A DNA stretch of 64,000 bases from Bacillus timonensis (GTDB lineage: Bacteria; Bacillota; Bacilli; Bacillales; Bacillaceae_L): assembly GCF_004799755.1 (NCBI RefSeq), contig NZ_SLUB01000001.1, positions 124,001 through 188,000 of the forward strand, written 5' to 3'. The notes under the pieces were generated by a model. The model searched no databases and was not told the DNA's origin. It saw nothing but the letters and a program-made list of their open reading frames with translations. This document shows, piece after piece, positions 15,630 to 25,308 of the stretch. The position numbers and the translations under genes are program-made. The number at the start of each line of letters is the position of its first letter. Within the stretch, counting starts at the first letter, position 1.

Positions 15630-17939
15630 GTGAGAGGAAAGCTTGTCTATCTGGCTTTCTTTTCAGTTTTGGGAATACTGGTCCCCTATACATCTTTTTC
15701 TTGGTTTAGTATCCTCCTCTTACTACTCTTATTCGGTTTTATCATTTTCCGCCACCATTTCGCACTTGCAGTCCTCAGTCTTTTCGCTCTATTTTTCTTC
15801 ATGTGTTTGTTCATTCTTATTGATTCTAATAATCAAACAACACTAACTGCTACGACAAAAACAATCTATGGCGAAATAGTTGATACACCTGATATCAATG
15901 GTGATAAACTTACTGTCATTGTAAATACCCCACAACATGAAAAGCTCCTTATGGTTTACTACATCCAAACAGAGTTAGAAAAAATTCAACTAAGCGAATC
16001 AGTACGAATCGGGTTAGTGTGTACCTTTAGCGGAACTCTCAAAGAACCACAGGTATCAAGAAATCCATATTCATTTGACTATCAAAAGTATTTATATGCG
16101 CAAAAAATTCATTGGATTTTTGAGGCTAACACGCTAACTCCTGAAGAGTGTTTTCCACAGGAAAAATGGTCGTTCTCTCGATGGTTACTAAATATCCGTG
16201 AAGCTGGAATCCAGCAAATCGATTCTCATTTTGATGGGTCGACTGCAGGGATAATCCAAGCTTTAATTTATGGAGAAAGAACGAATATTGAGAATGAAAT
16301 TGTAAATTCCTATCAGTCATTAGGTTTGATTCATCTTTTAGCTATATCAGGGCTTCATGTAAGCCTTATGACAGGGATGTTTTACTTTTTATGTATCCGA
16401 TTTGGAATAACACGTGAGTCTACCTCGATTCTCCTCTTATGTTTATTGCCGGTTTATATCATTATTGCAGGGGGGTCACCTTCTGTTATTCGCTCTGTGC
16501 TAATGTGTATGCTCCTACTTTCGACAATCATGTGGTGGAAAAAGGGTAGTATGCTGGATGTAATAAGTTTTGTGTGCATGTGTATGCTTGCATTGAATCC
16601 GTATTTTTTGGTAAACATCGGTTTTCAATTATCATTCATGGTTAGTGCAGCTTTAATCTTGTCATCAAGAGCCATTTTTAAACACTATCTCAATCCTTTT
16701 TCTTCTTTATTCGCGGTTTCATTTTTATCACAAATAGCCTCGTTGCCCATTTTACTATTTCATTTTTTCGAGTTTTCATTATTAAGCTTACCGCTAAATA
16801 TGCTGTATGTTCCATTATATTCGATGATTATTTTGCCCTTTGCATTATTCACAGTAATTGTGCTCGGAATAATTGAACCTGTCGGTGAAATGTTTGCGAT
16901 TGTTCTAACGTGGCTCCTCGAAATCTTAAATCAAGCCACTGTTTGGTTTTCGCAATTTTCTTTCCCCGTACTAACATTAGGAAAACCGGGCCTAGTTCTT
17001 ATGATCTTGTATTGTGGTTCAATCTTTTACTTTTTAATTTGTTGGGAAAAAAGGAAAGTACTTTTACAACGTGCACTTCTTGCACCAATAGGGATTTTAT
17101 TGATTCATTTAATCATGCCATACTTGAATCCATATGGCGAAGTCACGATGATTGATGTCGGGCAAGGAGATAGTATCTATATTGAACTCCCATATCGAAA
17201 AGCCGTTTATTTAATTGATACTGGTGGAACGATTCAATTTGAACAAGAACCATGGGAAAAAAGAAGGAATGAATTTTCGACTGCACAAGGCATTATCATT
17301 CCTTTTTTAAAATCTAAAGGCGTAACAAGTATAGATAGGTTAATCATTACACATGGTGACCAAGATCATATTGGAGGTGCGCAAGGTCTTGTGAAAAATA
17401 TGAATATTAAGGAAATCGTCATAGGAAAAAACAAAAACAATACTAGCCAAGAAGAAGAGTTGAAGAAAATAGCCGCTAAAAAAAAGATTCCCGTTCATAT
17501 TGTTGAACGGGGACAAAAGTGGAAGGAAGGTAAACACCTATTTTATATTCTTGCCCCAAACGGAAATGAGGTGGAGGAAAATAATAATTCCATTGTCATT
17601 TATACGAAACTTGGAGGGCTAAACTGGTTATTTACAGGGGATATTGAAAAAGATGTCGAGCTAGATCTCATTAAAACTTATAAAAATTTACCGGTGGATG
17701 TATTGAAAGTAGGACATCATGGAAGCAAAACATCTTCAACGAAGGAGTTTGTCCAGTTTCTAAATCCTGAAATTGCATTAATCCCGGTCGGCGTTAATAA
17801 TCGCTTTAACCACCCGCATCCAGATGTTATTGATCTTTTACAAAAAGAGAAAATTAAGGTTTATCGAACGGATAAAGATGGTGCAATTCAATATCGTTTT
17901 CGTGAAAAAACAGGAACCTTTATGCAAACAATTCCATAA
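15630..17939 (+). CDS. comEC: ComEC, DNA uptake channel
   Basis: Polytopic membrane protein that carries single-stranded DNA into the cell. N-terminal membrane pair and OB-like segment, a central multi-span competence domain (HLLAISGLHVSLMTG motif), and a C-terminal metallo-beta-lactamase domain with THGDQDHIGG that probably acts as nuclease. The frame opens at 15567 inside comEB; the GTG at 15630 follows GGGGA, begins MRGKLVYLAFF and gives 769 residues, close to the family, so it is preferred. Followed by a strong terminator. Confidence 0.93.
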   Translation: MRGKLVYLAFFSVLGILVPYTSFSWFSILLLLLLFGFIIFRHHFALAVLSLFALFFFMCLFILIDSNNQTTLTATTKTIYGEIVDTPDINGDKLTVIVNTPQHEKLLMVYYIQTELEKIQLSESVRIGLVCTFSGTLKEPQVSRNPYSFDYQKYLYAQKIHWIFEANTLTPEECFPQEKWSFSRWLLNIREAGIQQIDSHFDGSTAGIIQALIYGERTNIENEIVNSYQSLGLIHLLAISGLHVSLMTGMFYFLCIRFGITRESTSILLLCLLPVYIIIAGGSPSVIRSVLMCMLLLSTIMWWKKGSMLDVISFVCMCMLALNPYFLVNIGFQLSFMVSAALILSSRAIFKHYLNPFSSLFAVSFLSQIASLPILLFHFFEFSLLSLPLNMLYVPLYSMIILPFALFTVIVLGIIEPVGEMFAIVLTWLLEILNQATVWFSQFSFPVLTLGKPGLVLMILYCGSIFYFLICWEKRKVLLQRALLAPIGILLIHLIMPYLNPYGEVTMIDVGQGDSIYIELPYRKAVYLIDTGGTIQFEQEPWEKRRNEFSTAQGIIIPFLKSKGVTSIDRLIITHGDQDHIGGAQGLVKNMNIKEIVIGKNKNNTSQEEELKKIAAKKKIPVHIVERGQKWKEGKHLFYILAPNGNEVEENNNSIVIYTKLGGLNWLFTGDIEKDVELDLIKTYKNLPVDVLKVGHHGSKTSSTKEFVQFLNPEIALIPVGVNNRFNHPHPDVIDLLQKEKIKVYRTDKDGAIQYRFREKTGTFMQTIP

Positions 17940-17964
17940 GATACAGTAGAGCAAGGAACGAAAA

Positions 17965-17993
17965 AGAGACTGCCAACAAAAAGGGCAGTCTCT
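17965..17993. terminator. Terminator between comEC and yqzM
   Basis: Ten-bp stem AGAGACTGCC/GGCAGTCTCT around a 9-nt loop, followed by ATTTG on the plus strand and by CTTTTTCG on the minus strand, so it may serve both genes. Confidence 0.8.
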
Positions 17994-18019
17994 ATTTGAC
18001 AGTATGTATTCTGTCGGTA

Positions 18020-18154
18020 TTAAGCTCCGATAACCTTAATTAAAGTTGCGATAATGAAAATTGTAGCGAAGAAGCCAAAGGATACAACGAATGCTACTCC
18101 AGCATCTACAACGTCATTTCGTGTGTTTTTAATATTCTTTTCAAATTCGTTCAC
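18020..18154 (-). CDS. yqzM: YqzM family small membrane protein
   Basis: A 44-residue protein, MNEFEKNIKNTRNDVVDAG followed by one hydrophobic segment (AFVVSFGFFATIFIIAT) and IKVIGA. It closely resembles B. subtilis YqzM, which lies at the same place after comEC. GTG start at 18154, preceded by GGAGGGG. Function unknown; predicted single-span membrane peptide. Confidence 0.9.
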   Translation of the reverse strand: MNEFEKNIKNTRNDVVDAGVAFVVSFGFFATIFIIATLIKVIGA

Positions 18155-18369
18155 GCCTAACCCCTCCTAAACAGTTATAGTATAGCCTAACTACCCAAAA
18201 AAATCTAGATTTCCTTTGAAAAATTGGTTCTGTTTTACAAAAACAAAACCTAAAGAAAATGAAAACCCTTTTTCCCCTATTATCCGATACTCTTCCTTTA
18301 TTAACAACACTTGTCACAAATAGTTCAAAAACGAACGCGTATCCTAATAGTACATAAGCAAACGTCTCT

Positions 18370-18473
18370 GTAATGATTCTAAAAAAAGATTATCATTACT
18401 CGACAAGTTTCCCGGGGCTTGTTTGGTAATGTTTCATATAGATTGGGAATTGGCAAAGACCAATTCCCTTTTT
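18370..18473 (+). ncRNA. Candidate small structured RNA ending in an intrinsic terminator
   Basis: The gap between divergent yqzM and holA (18155-18570) has no gene but holds three hairpins in a row: GTAATGAT/ATCATTAC (18370-18399), ACAAG/CTTGT (18403-18422), and GGGAATTGG/CCAATTCCC (18445-18468) followed by TTTTT. The last is a textbook plus-strand terminator with no coding gene just before it. I could not find a strong sigma-A promoter. It may be a small RNA or an attenuator in a longer holA leader. Confidence 0.5.
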
Positions 18474-18570
18474 ACTTTTATATACCTGTTTTATAAACCT
18501 GTTGAAAAATAAACGATTTCCCGATACGATTAAATAGTTAGTTGATGGCTTACTGTGGAGAGGAATATGA

Positions 18571-19587
18571 ATGAATCTAGAGCTTTGGAAAAAAATTAAG
18601 AAAAAACAATTTGCCCCTATCTATTTATTGCATGGATCTGAAAACTTTTTAATCCAGGAAACAAAGGAATTACTGATTAAATATAGTATTGAAGAGGAAG
18701 AAAAGGACTTTAATTTATCGGTGTTTGATTTAGAGGAGACACCAGTTGAAATTGCTTTAGCTGATGCGGAGACACTTCCTTTTATGGGAGAAAGACGAGT
18801 TGTTATTTTACAAAATCCTTCATTCCTAACGTCTGAGAAAAATAAGGATAAGGTGGAGCATAATATCTCAGTCCTTGAGCACTATTTAAAAAGCCCTGCC
18901 CCATTTACAATTCTTGTGTTCACCGCACCCTACGAAAAGTTGGATGAACGAAAAAAAATCGTTAAACTACTAAAAACGAATGCGGAAGTCTTAACCGTAA
19001 ATACTTTATCTGAAAAGGATTTACATACCTGGATTACCGATCGCGTAATTCAGCATGAGGTCACCATCCGTCCTGCAGCGATACAAGAGTTACTGCATGT
19101 AGCCGGCACAAATCTCATGAACATTACACAGGAAATAGATAAAATGTGTTTATACCTAGGAGTAAATGGTGAAATTACGGAGGAAACTGTTCAATTACTT
19201 GTACCACGCTCCTTGGAGCAAAATATTTTTTCGCTTATTGATAAGGTAGTAAATCGTAAACTGGATGAGGCATTACGTATCTTTTATGACCTTTTACAAA
19301 ATAATGAAGAGCCAATTAAAATTCTATCTTTACTGGCTACTCAGTTTAGATTGATATTTCAGGTGAAGGAGCTTTCTAGGCAAGGGTACGGACAACAGCA
19401 AATTGCGGGAAATTTGAAGGTTCATCCATTTCGTGTCAAGCTTGCAGGTGGTCAATCCAATTTATTTACACAAGAAGAGCTTTTACACATTATGAACCAG
19501 CTTGCTGAAGCAGATTATGAAATAAAAAACGGCAAAATGGATAAAAAGTTAATACTGGAGTTATTTATTATGAAATTAGCTAAATAA
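18571..19587 (+). CDS. holA: DNA polymerase III delta subunit
   Basis: Clamp-loader subunit that opens the beta sliding clamp. 338 residues, with the family opening IYLLHGSENFLIQE, the LPFMGERRVVIL segment, a central AAA+-like region and the C-terminal collar domain ending KKLILELFIMKLAK. It is the yqeN of B. subtilis. The ATG at 18571 follows GGAGAGGA. Monocistronic, with a terminator 46 bp downstream. Confidence 0.95.
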   Translation: MNLELWKKIKKKQFAPIYLLHGSENFLIQETKELLIKYSIEEEEKDFNLSVFDLEETPVEIALADAETLPFMGERRVVILQNPSFLTSEKNKDKVEHNISVLEHYLKSPAPFTILVFTAPYEKLDERKKIVKLLKTNAEVLTVNTLSEKDLHTWITDRVIQHEVTIRPAAIQELLHVAGTNLMNITQEIDKMCLYLGVNGEITEETVQLLVPRSLEQNIFSLIDKVVNRKLDEALRIFYDLLQNNEEPIKILSLLATQFRLIFQVKELSRQGYGQQQIAGNLKVHPFRVKLAGGQSNLFTQEELLHIMNQLAEADYEIKNGKMDKKLILELFIMKLAK

Positions 19588-19601
19588 AAAGGAAAGTTCA
19601 A

Positions 19602-19620
19602 GGTGCCTGGAGCTAGACAA
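19602..19620 (+). repeat. Short GGTGCCTGGAGCTAGACAA motif before the holA terminator
   Basis: Nearly the same as the motif after psd (6997-7013). Its complement recurs as ATTGTCTGGCTCC at 19660-19672 on the other side of the terminator, so it also forms the outer arms of a larger inverted repeat. Confidence 0.6.
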
Positions 19621-19632
19621 TGATAATAAAAA

Positions 19633-19655
19633 AAACGACTCAATTCGAGTCGTTT
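19633..19655 (+). terminator. holA terminator
   Basis: Nine-bp stem AAACGACTC/GAGTCGTTT with a 5-nt loop, preceded by an A-run and followed by ATTTATT. Confidence 0.85.
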
Positions 19656-19661
19656 ATTTAT

Positions 19662-19783
19662 TGTCTGGCTCCGACGCCTAGCCCCTCGAGGTCAAATAAC
19701 CTGCGTCAAGAAAAGTCAAAGAACAACTTTTTTTGCCGCAGAACATTTGCTTGTCGGGGCTGAACAAGGCGTCTGCGCTTTTC
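19662..19783. repeat. Family-1 structured repeat, copy A (after rpsT)
   Basis: Left arm GTCTGGCTCCGACGCCTAGCC and right arm GGGGCTGAACAAGGCGTC pair through GACGCC/GGCGTC and AGCCCC/GGGGCT. It lies in the convergent gap between holA and rpsT, five bases from the rpsT stop. Copies B (23234-23409) and C (57610-57729) share the ends. Confidence 0.8.
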
Positions 19784-19787
19784 AGTA

Positions 19788-20054
19788 TTATGCGTTAACC
19801 TCGTTAAGTTTTTTAGCTAGACGAGATTTTTGACGGTCAGCAACATTTTTATGGATAAGACCTTTACGAGCCGCTTTGTCAAGTTTGCTTGAAGCAGTAA
19901 GGAATGCTGCTTTTGCATTGTCTGCATCGTTGTTAGCAACTAAAGCTTCAAAGTTTTTAATAGATGTACGCATTGCAGACTTAACAGTTGCGTTATGAGC
20001 ACGGCTTTCATCATTTGTTTTTACACGTTTGATAGCTGATTTAATATTTGGCAT
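19788..20054 (-). CDS. rpsT: 30S ribosomal protein bS20
   Basis: 88 residues beginning [19 protein letters not shown], basic and helical, binding the 16S rRNA body early in 30S assembly. The frame extends upstream to 20078, but GGAGGTGAAAGT directly precedes the ATG at 20054. Monocistronic, between convergent holA and divergent gpr. A family-1 repeat follows its stop and may act as its 3' end. Confidence 0.97.
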   Translation of the reverse strand: MPNIKSAIKRVKTNDESRAHNATVKSAMRTSIKNFEALVANNDADNAKAAFLTASSKLDKAARKGLIHKNVADRQKSRLAKKLNEVNA

Positions 20055-20237
20055 ACTTTCACCTCCTGCGAATATCAAGATGATCTACACGTTCAATCAT
20101 TTACGATACTGGAAATCCTCTTTCCTGCGCTAAATGAACAGAATACAGTCTTTGATACTCTGATGTTACAACAAAAGTTATTCTATCAAATTGGCTGTGA
20201 TAATGCAATACCAATCTCTTGCCACATGATAAAAATT

Positions 20238-20267
20238 GCATGAACCGCACTTTTGGGGGTAAAGCTA
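20238..20267 (+). promoter_or_regulatory. Likely sigma-F/sigma-G (forespore) promoter of gpr
   Basis: GCATG (20238-20242), 15-nt spacer, GGTAAAGCTA (20258-20267), a good fit to sigma-F consensus GYATA-N15-GGNNANANTR. B. subtilis gpr is read by both forespore sigma factors. The start codon is 33 nt downstream. Confidence 0.55.
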
Positions 20268-20300
20268 TACATACTATGTAAAAAATTGGAGGTAATAGGA

Positions 20301-21428
20301 TTGGGAGAACAACTAGATTTAACCAAATATTCAGTTCGTACTGATTTAGCTATTGAAGCAAGTGCAATGGCAGTCGAGGAACGTAATAAATCTTTAACAG
20401 AAGACCAACCGCAAGTATCAGAAATTGAGGGTGTCATTATTAAAGAAAGACAAGAGGATGGCATTACCATTTCAACTGTTGAAATTACCGATGAAGGTGC
20501 AAATGCAATCGGAAAGAAAAAAGGAAACTACTTAACATTAGAAGTTCAGGGGATTCGTCAAAAAGATTCAGAGCTCCAAGAAAAGGTACAAGCAGTATTT
20601 GCAAAAGAATTTAGTCATTTCCTCTCAAATCTAGATATCGCAAAGGATGCTAGCTGCCTTGTCGTTGGGTTAGGGAATTGGAATGTGACACCAGATGCAC
20701 TTGGACCAATGGCGGTTGAAAATTTAGTCATTACAAGGCATCTCTTTCAACTTCAGCCGGAAAATGTCCAGGATGGATTTCGTTCTGTAAGTGCAATTGC
20801 CCCTGGCGTGATGGGATTAACCGGAATTGAAACAAGTGACATTATTTTTGGTGTGATAGAAAAATCAAAACCTGATTTTGTTATAGCGATCGATGCACTT
20901 GCAGCTCGTTCGGTAGAACGTGTGAATTCAACCATTCAAATATCAGATACTGGGATCCATCCAGGTTCGGGTGTTGGAAACAAACGAAAGGAACTGAGTA
21001 AAGATACTCTAGGCATTCCCGTAATCGCCATTGGAATACCAACAGTAGTGGATGCGGTTTCCATTACTAGTGATGCGATAGATTTTATTTTAAAGCATTT
21101 TGGTAGAGAGCTGAAAGAAGGAGACAAGCCTTCACGTGCTCTAATTCCCGCTGGAATGAGCTTTGGTGAAAAAAAGGTTTTAACAGATGACGACCTTCCA
21201 GGTGAACAAGAACGAAATACATTCTTAGGCATTGTCGGAACACTACCAGATGATGAAAAAAGAAAGCTTATTCATGAAGTGTTGGCACCACTTGGTCATA
21301 ATTTGATGGTCACCCCAAAAGAGGTCGATGTCTTTATTGAGGATATGGCAAATGTAATTGCGGGGGGACTAAACACAGCATTACACGGCGAAATCGAACA
21401 GGATAACTCAGGGGCTTACACGCATTAA
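20301..21428 (+). CDS. gpr: Germination protease GPR (zymogen)
   Basis: Aspartate-type endoprotease (family A25) that degrades small acid-soluble spore proteins at germination. It is stored as a zymogen that loses a short propeptide; the SASP-like cleavage region [11 protein letters not shown] is at residues 9-19. 375 residues. The frame opens at 20253, but the TTG at 20301 lies seven bases after GGAGGT and gives [15 protein letters not shown], matching the family start. Upstream promoter fits forespore expression. Confidence 0.95.
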   Translation: MGEQLDLTKYSVRTDLAIEASAMAVEERNKSLTEDQPQVSEIEGVIIKERQEDGITISTVEITDEGANAIGKKKGNYLTLEVQGIRQKDSELQEKVQAVFAKEFSHFLSNLDIAKDASCLVVGLGNWNVTPDALGPMAVENLVITRHLFQLQPENVQDGFRSVSAIAPGVMGLTGIETSDIIFGVIEKSKPDFVIAIDALAARSVERVNSTIQISDTGIHPGSGVGNKRKELSKDTLGIPVIAIGIPTVVDAVSITSDAIDFILKHFGRELKEGDKPSRALIPAGMSFGEKKVLTDDDLPGEQERNTFLGIVGTLPDDEKRKLIHEVLAPLGHNLMVTPKEVDVFIEDMANVIAGGLNTALHGEIEQDNSGAYTH

Positions 21429-21515
21429 AAAAAGATTGTGAAATCTATCAAATAAGTTCTACTAACTCAGTTTTGTACATATCAATATGATAGACAAACA
21501 TTGAGGAGGTAGAAT

Positions 21516-22712
21516 ATGAAAAGTTTTCGAGCTCAAGGAATGATGATCTCAATTCAAGGAACTAGCATAGTGAAAGGAATTCTATTCCTCATTTTTAGTT
21601 TTATTCTACTATTTACAATAACGGGAGCGATTGTCTCTCTTAAACCAGAGTATAGAATCAGTTCTTCATCCATTAATAATGTAGCAACCAATCTTTCAGG
21701 AGAAGCCCTTGTTCACTTGTTAGGGTATGAAAATCATTATTTTGTTCAAGGTTTACCGGAATCTACAACGAAGCCTGACTACCTAGGCGCCGTATTCAAA
21801 GCAGCTACCAACCTAACACTAGATGACCCCCGAAGCTTTTTAGGTAGAGAACTTCCGGGGTTCTCTATATTTGATGGCAAGATTCTAGTAGCGGGTGAAG
21901 GAACGAACTATACGAATATGCCTATAGAATCTCCCCCGCCTTTAGATGTGTTATTAGATGAAAGGCAAATAGCCACACAAAATGTAGAACAAGCAGAGAA
22001 GCCTACTCAACCTGTACCTCCGCCAACGATGACGACAGGAGATAAAAAAGTTGCCTATATTTATCACACTCACTCCTCGGAAAGCTATTTTCCACATTTA
22101 AAAGGAGTGAATACAGCTAATGCAGATAATGCCCGACATCCTGATGTAAATGTTACAAAAGTAGGTGAAATGTTGAGTCAGGAGTTAGAGGCAAGGGGAA
22201 TTGGTACAGAGGTTGATCAAAGGAATATGGACCAATATATCAAACAGAAGGGGTACAATTGGTATCAATCTTATAAGGCATCCGGAGAATTGGTAACAAG
22301 TGCAATGGCAAGAAACAAAGATTTAACCTACTTAATAGATATCCATCGGGATGCACATCGAAAGGAAACAACGACGGTTACAATTAATGGGAAATCTTAC
22401 GCGAAAGTCGCCTTCATAGTAGGGACTGAAAACAAAAAGCTTCAAGAAAATATTAAAATCGCTTCAGATTTACATGAAATGCTGAAGAAAAAATACCCCG
22501 GTCTAAGCCGTGGGGTTATACAGCAGGGTGGTCCTGGCAATAATGGGGTATATAACCAAGACAAATCAGGAAATGCCATGTTAATTGAATTTGGTGGAGT
22601 CGATAATAATTTCGAAGAATTGCGCCGAACGGCAGCAGCTATCGCCGATGTCCTTGCAGAATATTACTGGCAGGCCGAAAAAGTAAATGCAAATGAAACA
22701 AATAAAGAATAG
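21516..22712 (+). CDS. spoIIP: Stage II sporulation protein P
   Basis: Cell-wall amidase/endopeptidase of the SpoIIDMP complex that thins septal peptidoglycan and drives forespore engulfment. An N-terminal membrane segment (residues about 20-40), a proline-rich linker, then the SpoIIP catalytic domain with YIYHTHSSESYFPH, LIDIHRDAHRK and the late GNAMLIEFGGVDN. 398 residues. GAGGAGG precedes the ATG. Follows gpr by 87 bp; yqxA follows by 19 bp. Confidence 0.95.
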   Translation: MKSFRAQGMMISIQGTSIVKGILFLIFSFILLFTITGAIVSLKPEYRISSSSINNVATNLSGEALVHLLGYENHYFVQGLPESTTKPDYLGAVFKAATNLTLDDPRSFLGRELPGFSIFDGKILVAGEGTNYTNMPIESPPPLDVLLDERQIATQNVEQAEKPTQPVPPPTMTTGDKKVAYIYHTHSSESYFPHLKGVNTANADNARHPDVNVTKVGEMLSQELEARGIGTEVDQRNMDQYIKQKGYNWYQSYKASGELVTSAMARNKDLTYLIDIHRDAHRKETTTVTINGKSYAKVAFIVGTENKKLQENIKIASDLHEMLKKKYPGLSRGVIQQGGPGNNGVYNQDKSGNAMLIEFGGVDNNFEELRRTAAAIADVLAEYYWQAEKVNANETNKE

Positions 22713-22731
22713 GTAAGAGGGAGCAATTCCA

Positions 22732-23085
22732 ATGGTTAAATTCATGATGAAATGTTTCTTGATTGTGACAGTTCTTCTTCTAGGTGTATTGATCGGCATG
22801 CAGCAAGCGAATGAAGGGATGCAGAAAATGAGGGGGTATAATGACCCCTCCCTTCAAGGTGCCTTCCATATTACTGATGAAAACGGAGAAGTCGAAGCAT
22901 CCGTCCTAGGGCGGAAAGTAACCAGTCACGATTTAGAACAAAAACAAAAACAACTAGAGGATGTAGAAGCTTTTAACCTTTTTTCAAGCATAGGTGAAAA
23001 GCTTGGAAATGGGATTAGTGCTTTATTTGAAAAAATCATGATTGCCATAGGAAACGGAATCGGGAGTTTACTTGATAAAATATAG
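22732..23085 (+). CDS. yqxA: YqxA family protein (DUF3679)
   Basis: 117-residue protein with one N-terminal membrane segment (residues about 5-21), a short extracytoplasmic stretch and a glycine-rich amphipathic C-terminus. It matches B. subtilis YqxA, which also follows spoIIP. Function unknown. The 19-bp gap suggests it is cotranscribed with spoIIP during sporulation; a terminator follows at once. Confidence 0.85.
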   Translation: MVKFMMKCFLIVTVLLLGVLIGMQQANEGMQKMRGYNDPSLQGAFHITDENGEVEASVLGRKVTSHDLEQKQKQLEDVEAFNLFSSIGEKLGNGISALFEKIMIAIGNGIGSLLDKI

Positions 23086-23088
23086 GGG

Positions 23089-23122
23089 GAGCTTGCTGAA
23101 ATATAAAAGCAAGCTCTTTTTT
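23089..23122 (+). terminator. Terminator after yqxA
   Basis: Perfect 9-bp stem GAGCTTGCT/AGCAAGCTC, 10-nt loop, followed by six T residues. Confidence 0.93.
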
Positions 23123-23146
23123 CTTTTTAGGGTCTTTTTTTCTTAA

Positions 23147-23175
23147 TTGAATGTGGGAAAAGAGTTCTGTATAAT
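23147..23175 (+). promoter_or_regulatory. Sigma-A promoter of lepA
   Basis: TTGAAT (23147-23152), 17-nt spacer, TATAAT (23170-23175). Transcription would start about 245 nt before lepA, so the repeat at 23234-23409 lies in the leader. Confidence 0.75.
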
Positions 23176-23233
23176 CTAATCTAGTGAATTCTATAAATTT
23201 ATAGTAAGATAACATGTACGATTAAGTTATATT

Positions 23234-23409
23234 GTCCAGCTCCAGCGCCTAGCCCCTCGAGGTCGCTTCACCCCTCCTGCGGCGGCAACAGCCTCCTCGT
23301 CGAGGTTCCAGCGCTTTTCGGGCTTGCACAGGATGTGCTGACGTCTACGTTTGCCACAGGACGTGGCAGTACTTAGTAGACGATCAATATTTAGGCGCTT
23401 GCGCTTTTC
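23234..23409. repeat. Family-1 repeat copy B with a family-2 element inside, in the lepA leader
   Basis: The left end (GTCCAGCTCCAGCGCCTAGC) and right end (GGCGCTTGCGCTTTTC) are family 1. The GGGGCTGA part of the right arm is missing. A family-2 hairpin set occupies 23326-23381: GCAC/GTGC, outer stem GTCTAC/GTAGAC and inner stem TGCCAC/GTGGCA. It ends 18 nt before the lepA ATG. Confidence 0.8.
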
Positions 23410-23427
23410 GTATCAGGAGGATTTTGA

Positions 23428-25251
23428 ATGAACCAAGAAGAGAGACGTAACAGACAATCTAGAATCCGGAATTTTTCAATTATTGCTCACATAGACCACG
23501 GAAAATCAACATTGGCTGACCGTATACTTGAAAAAACAAATGCGTTAACCCATCGTGAAATGAAAGAGCAATTGCTAGACTCCATGGATCTAGAAAGAGA
23601 ACGTGGCATTACCATTAAACTAAATGCAGTACAATTAAAATATAAGGCGAAAGATGGAGAAGAGTATGTTTTTCACCTGATTGATACCCCGGGACATGTT
23701 GACTTTACATATGAGGTTTCTCGTAGTTTAGCGGCATGTGAAGGCGCAGTACTTGTAGTCGACGCAGCACAGGGGATAGAAGCACAAACGTTAGCAAATG
23801 TGTACTTAGCTTTAGATAATGATCTGGAAATTTTACCGGTTATTAATAAAATCGACCTACCTAGTGCGGATCCAGAGAGAGTAAGACAAGAAATTGAAGA
23901 TGTGATTGGATTGGATGCTTCAGAAGCAGTTCTTGCATCTGCAAAAGCTGGGATTGGGATAGAAGATATCTTAGAGCAGGTAGTCGAAAAGGTACCTGCA
24001 CCACAAGGTGACCCAGAAGCGCCACTACAGGCACTTATTTTTGACTCTTTATATGACCCATATCGCGGTGTAGTTGCTTATATTCGAATTGTTGAAGGGA
24101 CTGTTAAGCCTGGAGACAAAATTAAAATGATGGCAACTGGTAAAGAATTTGAAGTAATCGAAGTAGGTGTATTCACACCACGTGCAACTTTACAGGATGA
24201 ACTAACAGTTGGAGATGTTGGATTTTTAACAGCTTCAATTAAGCATGTTGGCGATACTCGTGTTGGTGATACAATTACGAATGCTAAAAATGGTGTAACC
24301 ACACCACTACCGGGTTATCGTCGCCTAAATCCAATGGTCTACTGCGGATTATATCCAATCGATACAGCGAAATACAATGACTTGCGTGAAGCATTAGAAA
24401 AGCTTGAGTTAAACGATGCTGCCCTTCAATTCGAACCAGAAACATCACAGGCTCTTGGATTTGGTTTCCGTTGCGGATTCTTAGGATTATTGCATATGGA
24501 AATCATTCAGGAAAGAATTGAAAGAGAATTTAAAATCGATTTAATTACAACAGCGCCAAGCGTTATTTATGATGTATTTCTAACCGATGGAACAGATTTG
24601 AAAATCGATAACCCATCTGATATGCCTGACCCACAAAAAATTGATCGAATTGAAGAGCCTTACGTAAAAGCGACAATGATGGTTCCAAATGATTATGTTG
24701 GTGCTGTAATGGAGCTTTGCCAAGGTAAACGTGGTATTTTTATTGATATGCAATACCTTGATGAAAAACGCGTTAGTATCATTTATGAAATTCCGCTTGC
24801 GGAAATTGTATATGATTTCTTTGACCAATTAAAATCAAGCACAAAGGGCTATGCTTCATTTGACTACGAGTTAATTGGCTATAAGCCATCTAAGCTTGTA
24901 AAGATGGATATCCTTTTAAATGCTGAAAAAGTAGATGCGCTTTCCTTCATCGTTCATAGAGATACCGCATATGAACGTGGAAAAATAATTGTTGAAAAAT
25001 TAAAGGAACTTATTCCAAGACAGCAATTCGAGGTGCCTGTCCAGGCGGCTGTTGGACAAAAGATTATTGCACGTTCAACCATTAAAGCAATGCGTAAAAA
25101 CGTGTTAGCTAAATGTTACGGTGGTGACATCTCCCGTAAGCGTAAGCTTCTTGAAAAACAAAAAGAAGGTAAGAAACGAATGAAGCAAGTTGGCTCAGTC
25201 GAAGTACCTCAAGAAGCATTCATGGCCGTATTAAAAATGGACGACAAATAA
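23428..25251 (+). CDS. lepA: Elongation factor 4 (LepA)
   Basis: Translational GTPase that acts on the ribosome during stress and 30S assembly. The GTPase domain has [15 protein letters not shown] (G1), RGITIK (switch I), DTPGHVDF (G3) and [10 protein letters not shown] (G4). It then has the EF-G-like domains and the LepA-only C-terminal domain ([20 protein letters not shown]). 607 residues, complete. AGGAGG precedes the ATG. A weak terminator separates it from hemW. Confidence 0.97.
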   Translation: MNQEERRNRQSRIRNFSIIAHIDHGKSTLADRILEKTNALTHREMKEQLLDSMDLERERGITIKLNAVQLKYKAKDGEEYVFHLIDTPGHVDFTYEVSRSLAACEGAVLVVDAAQGIEAQTLANVYLALDNDLEILPVINKIDLPSADPERVRQEIEDVIGLDASEAVLASAKAGIGIEDILEQVVEKVPAPQGDPEAPLQALIFDSLYDPYRGVVAYIRIVEGTVKPGDKIKMMATGKEFEVIEVGVFTPRATLQDELTVGDVGFLTASIKHVGDTRVGDTITNAKNGVTTPLPGYRRLNPMVYCGLYPIDTAKYNDLREALEKLELNDAALQFEPETSQALGFGFRCGFLGLLHMEIIQERIEREFKIDLITTAPSVIYDVFLTDGTDLKIDNPSDMPDPQKIDRIEEPYVKATMMVPNDYVGAVMELCQGKRGIFIDMQYLDEKRVSIIYEIPLAEIVYDFFDQLKSSTKGYASFDYELIGYKPSKLVKMDILLNAEKVDALSFIVHRDTAYERGKIIVEKLKELIPRQQFEVPVQAAVGQKIIARSTIKAMRKNVLAKCYGGDISRKRKLLEKQKEGKKRMKQVGSVEVPQEAFMAVLKMDDK

Positions 25252-25260
25252 ATGAAAGAT

Positions 25261-25284
25261 ACCGCAGAACTTTCTGCGGTTTTC
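25261..25284 (+). terminator. Terminator-like hairpin between lepA and hemW
   Basis: Nine-bp stem ACCGCAGAA/TTCTGCGGT with a 2-nt apparent loop (7 bp once opened), followed by TTTTC. The short T-run suggests partial termination. Confidence 0.6.
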
Positions 25285-25308
25285 TCTATTTAGAAAAGAG
25301 TGATTTTT

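Noticed and set aside
18155-18570. Known riboswitch in the holA upstream region
   Set aside because: None of the riboswitch cores I know is recognisable; only unassigned hairpins and a terminator.
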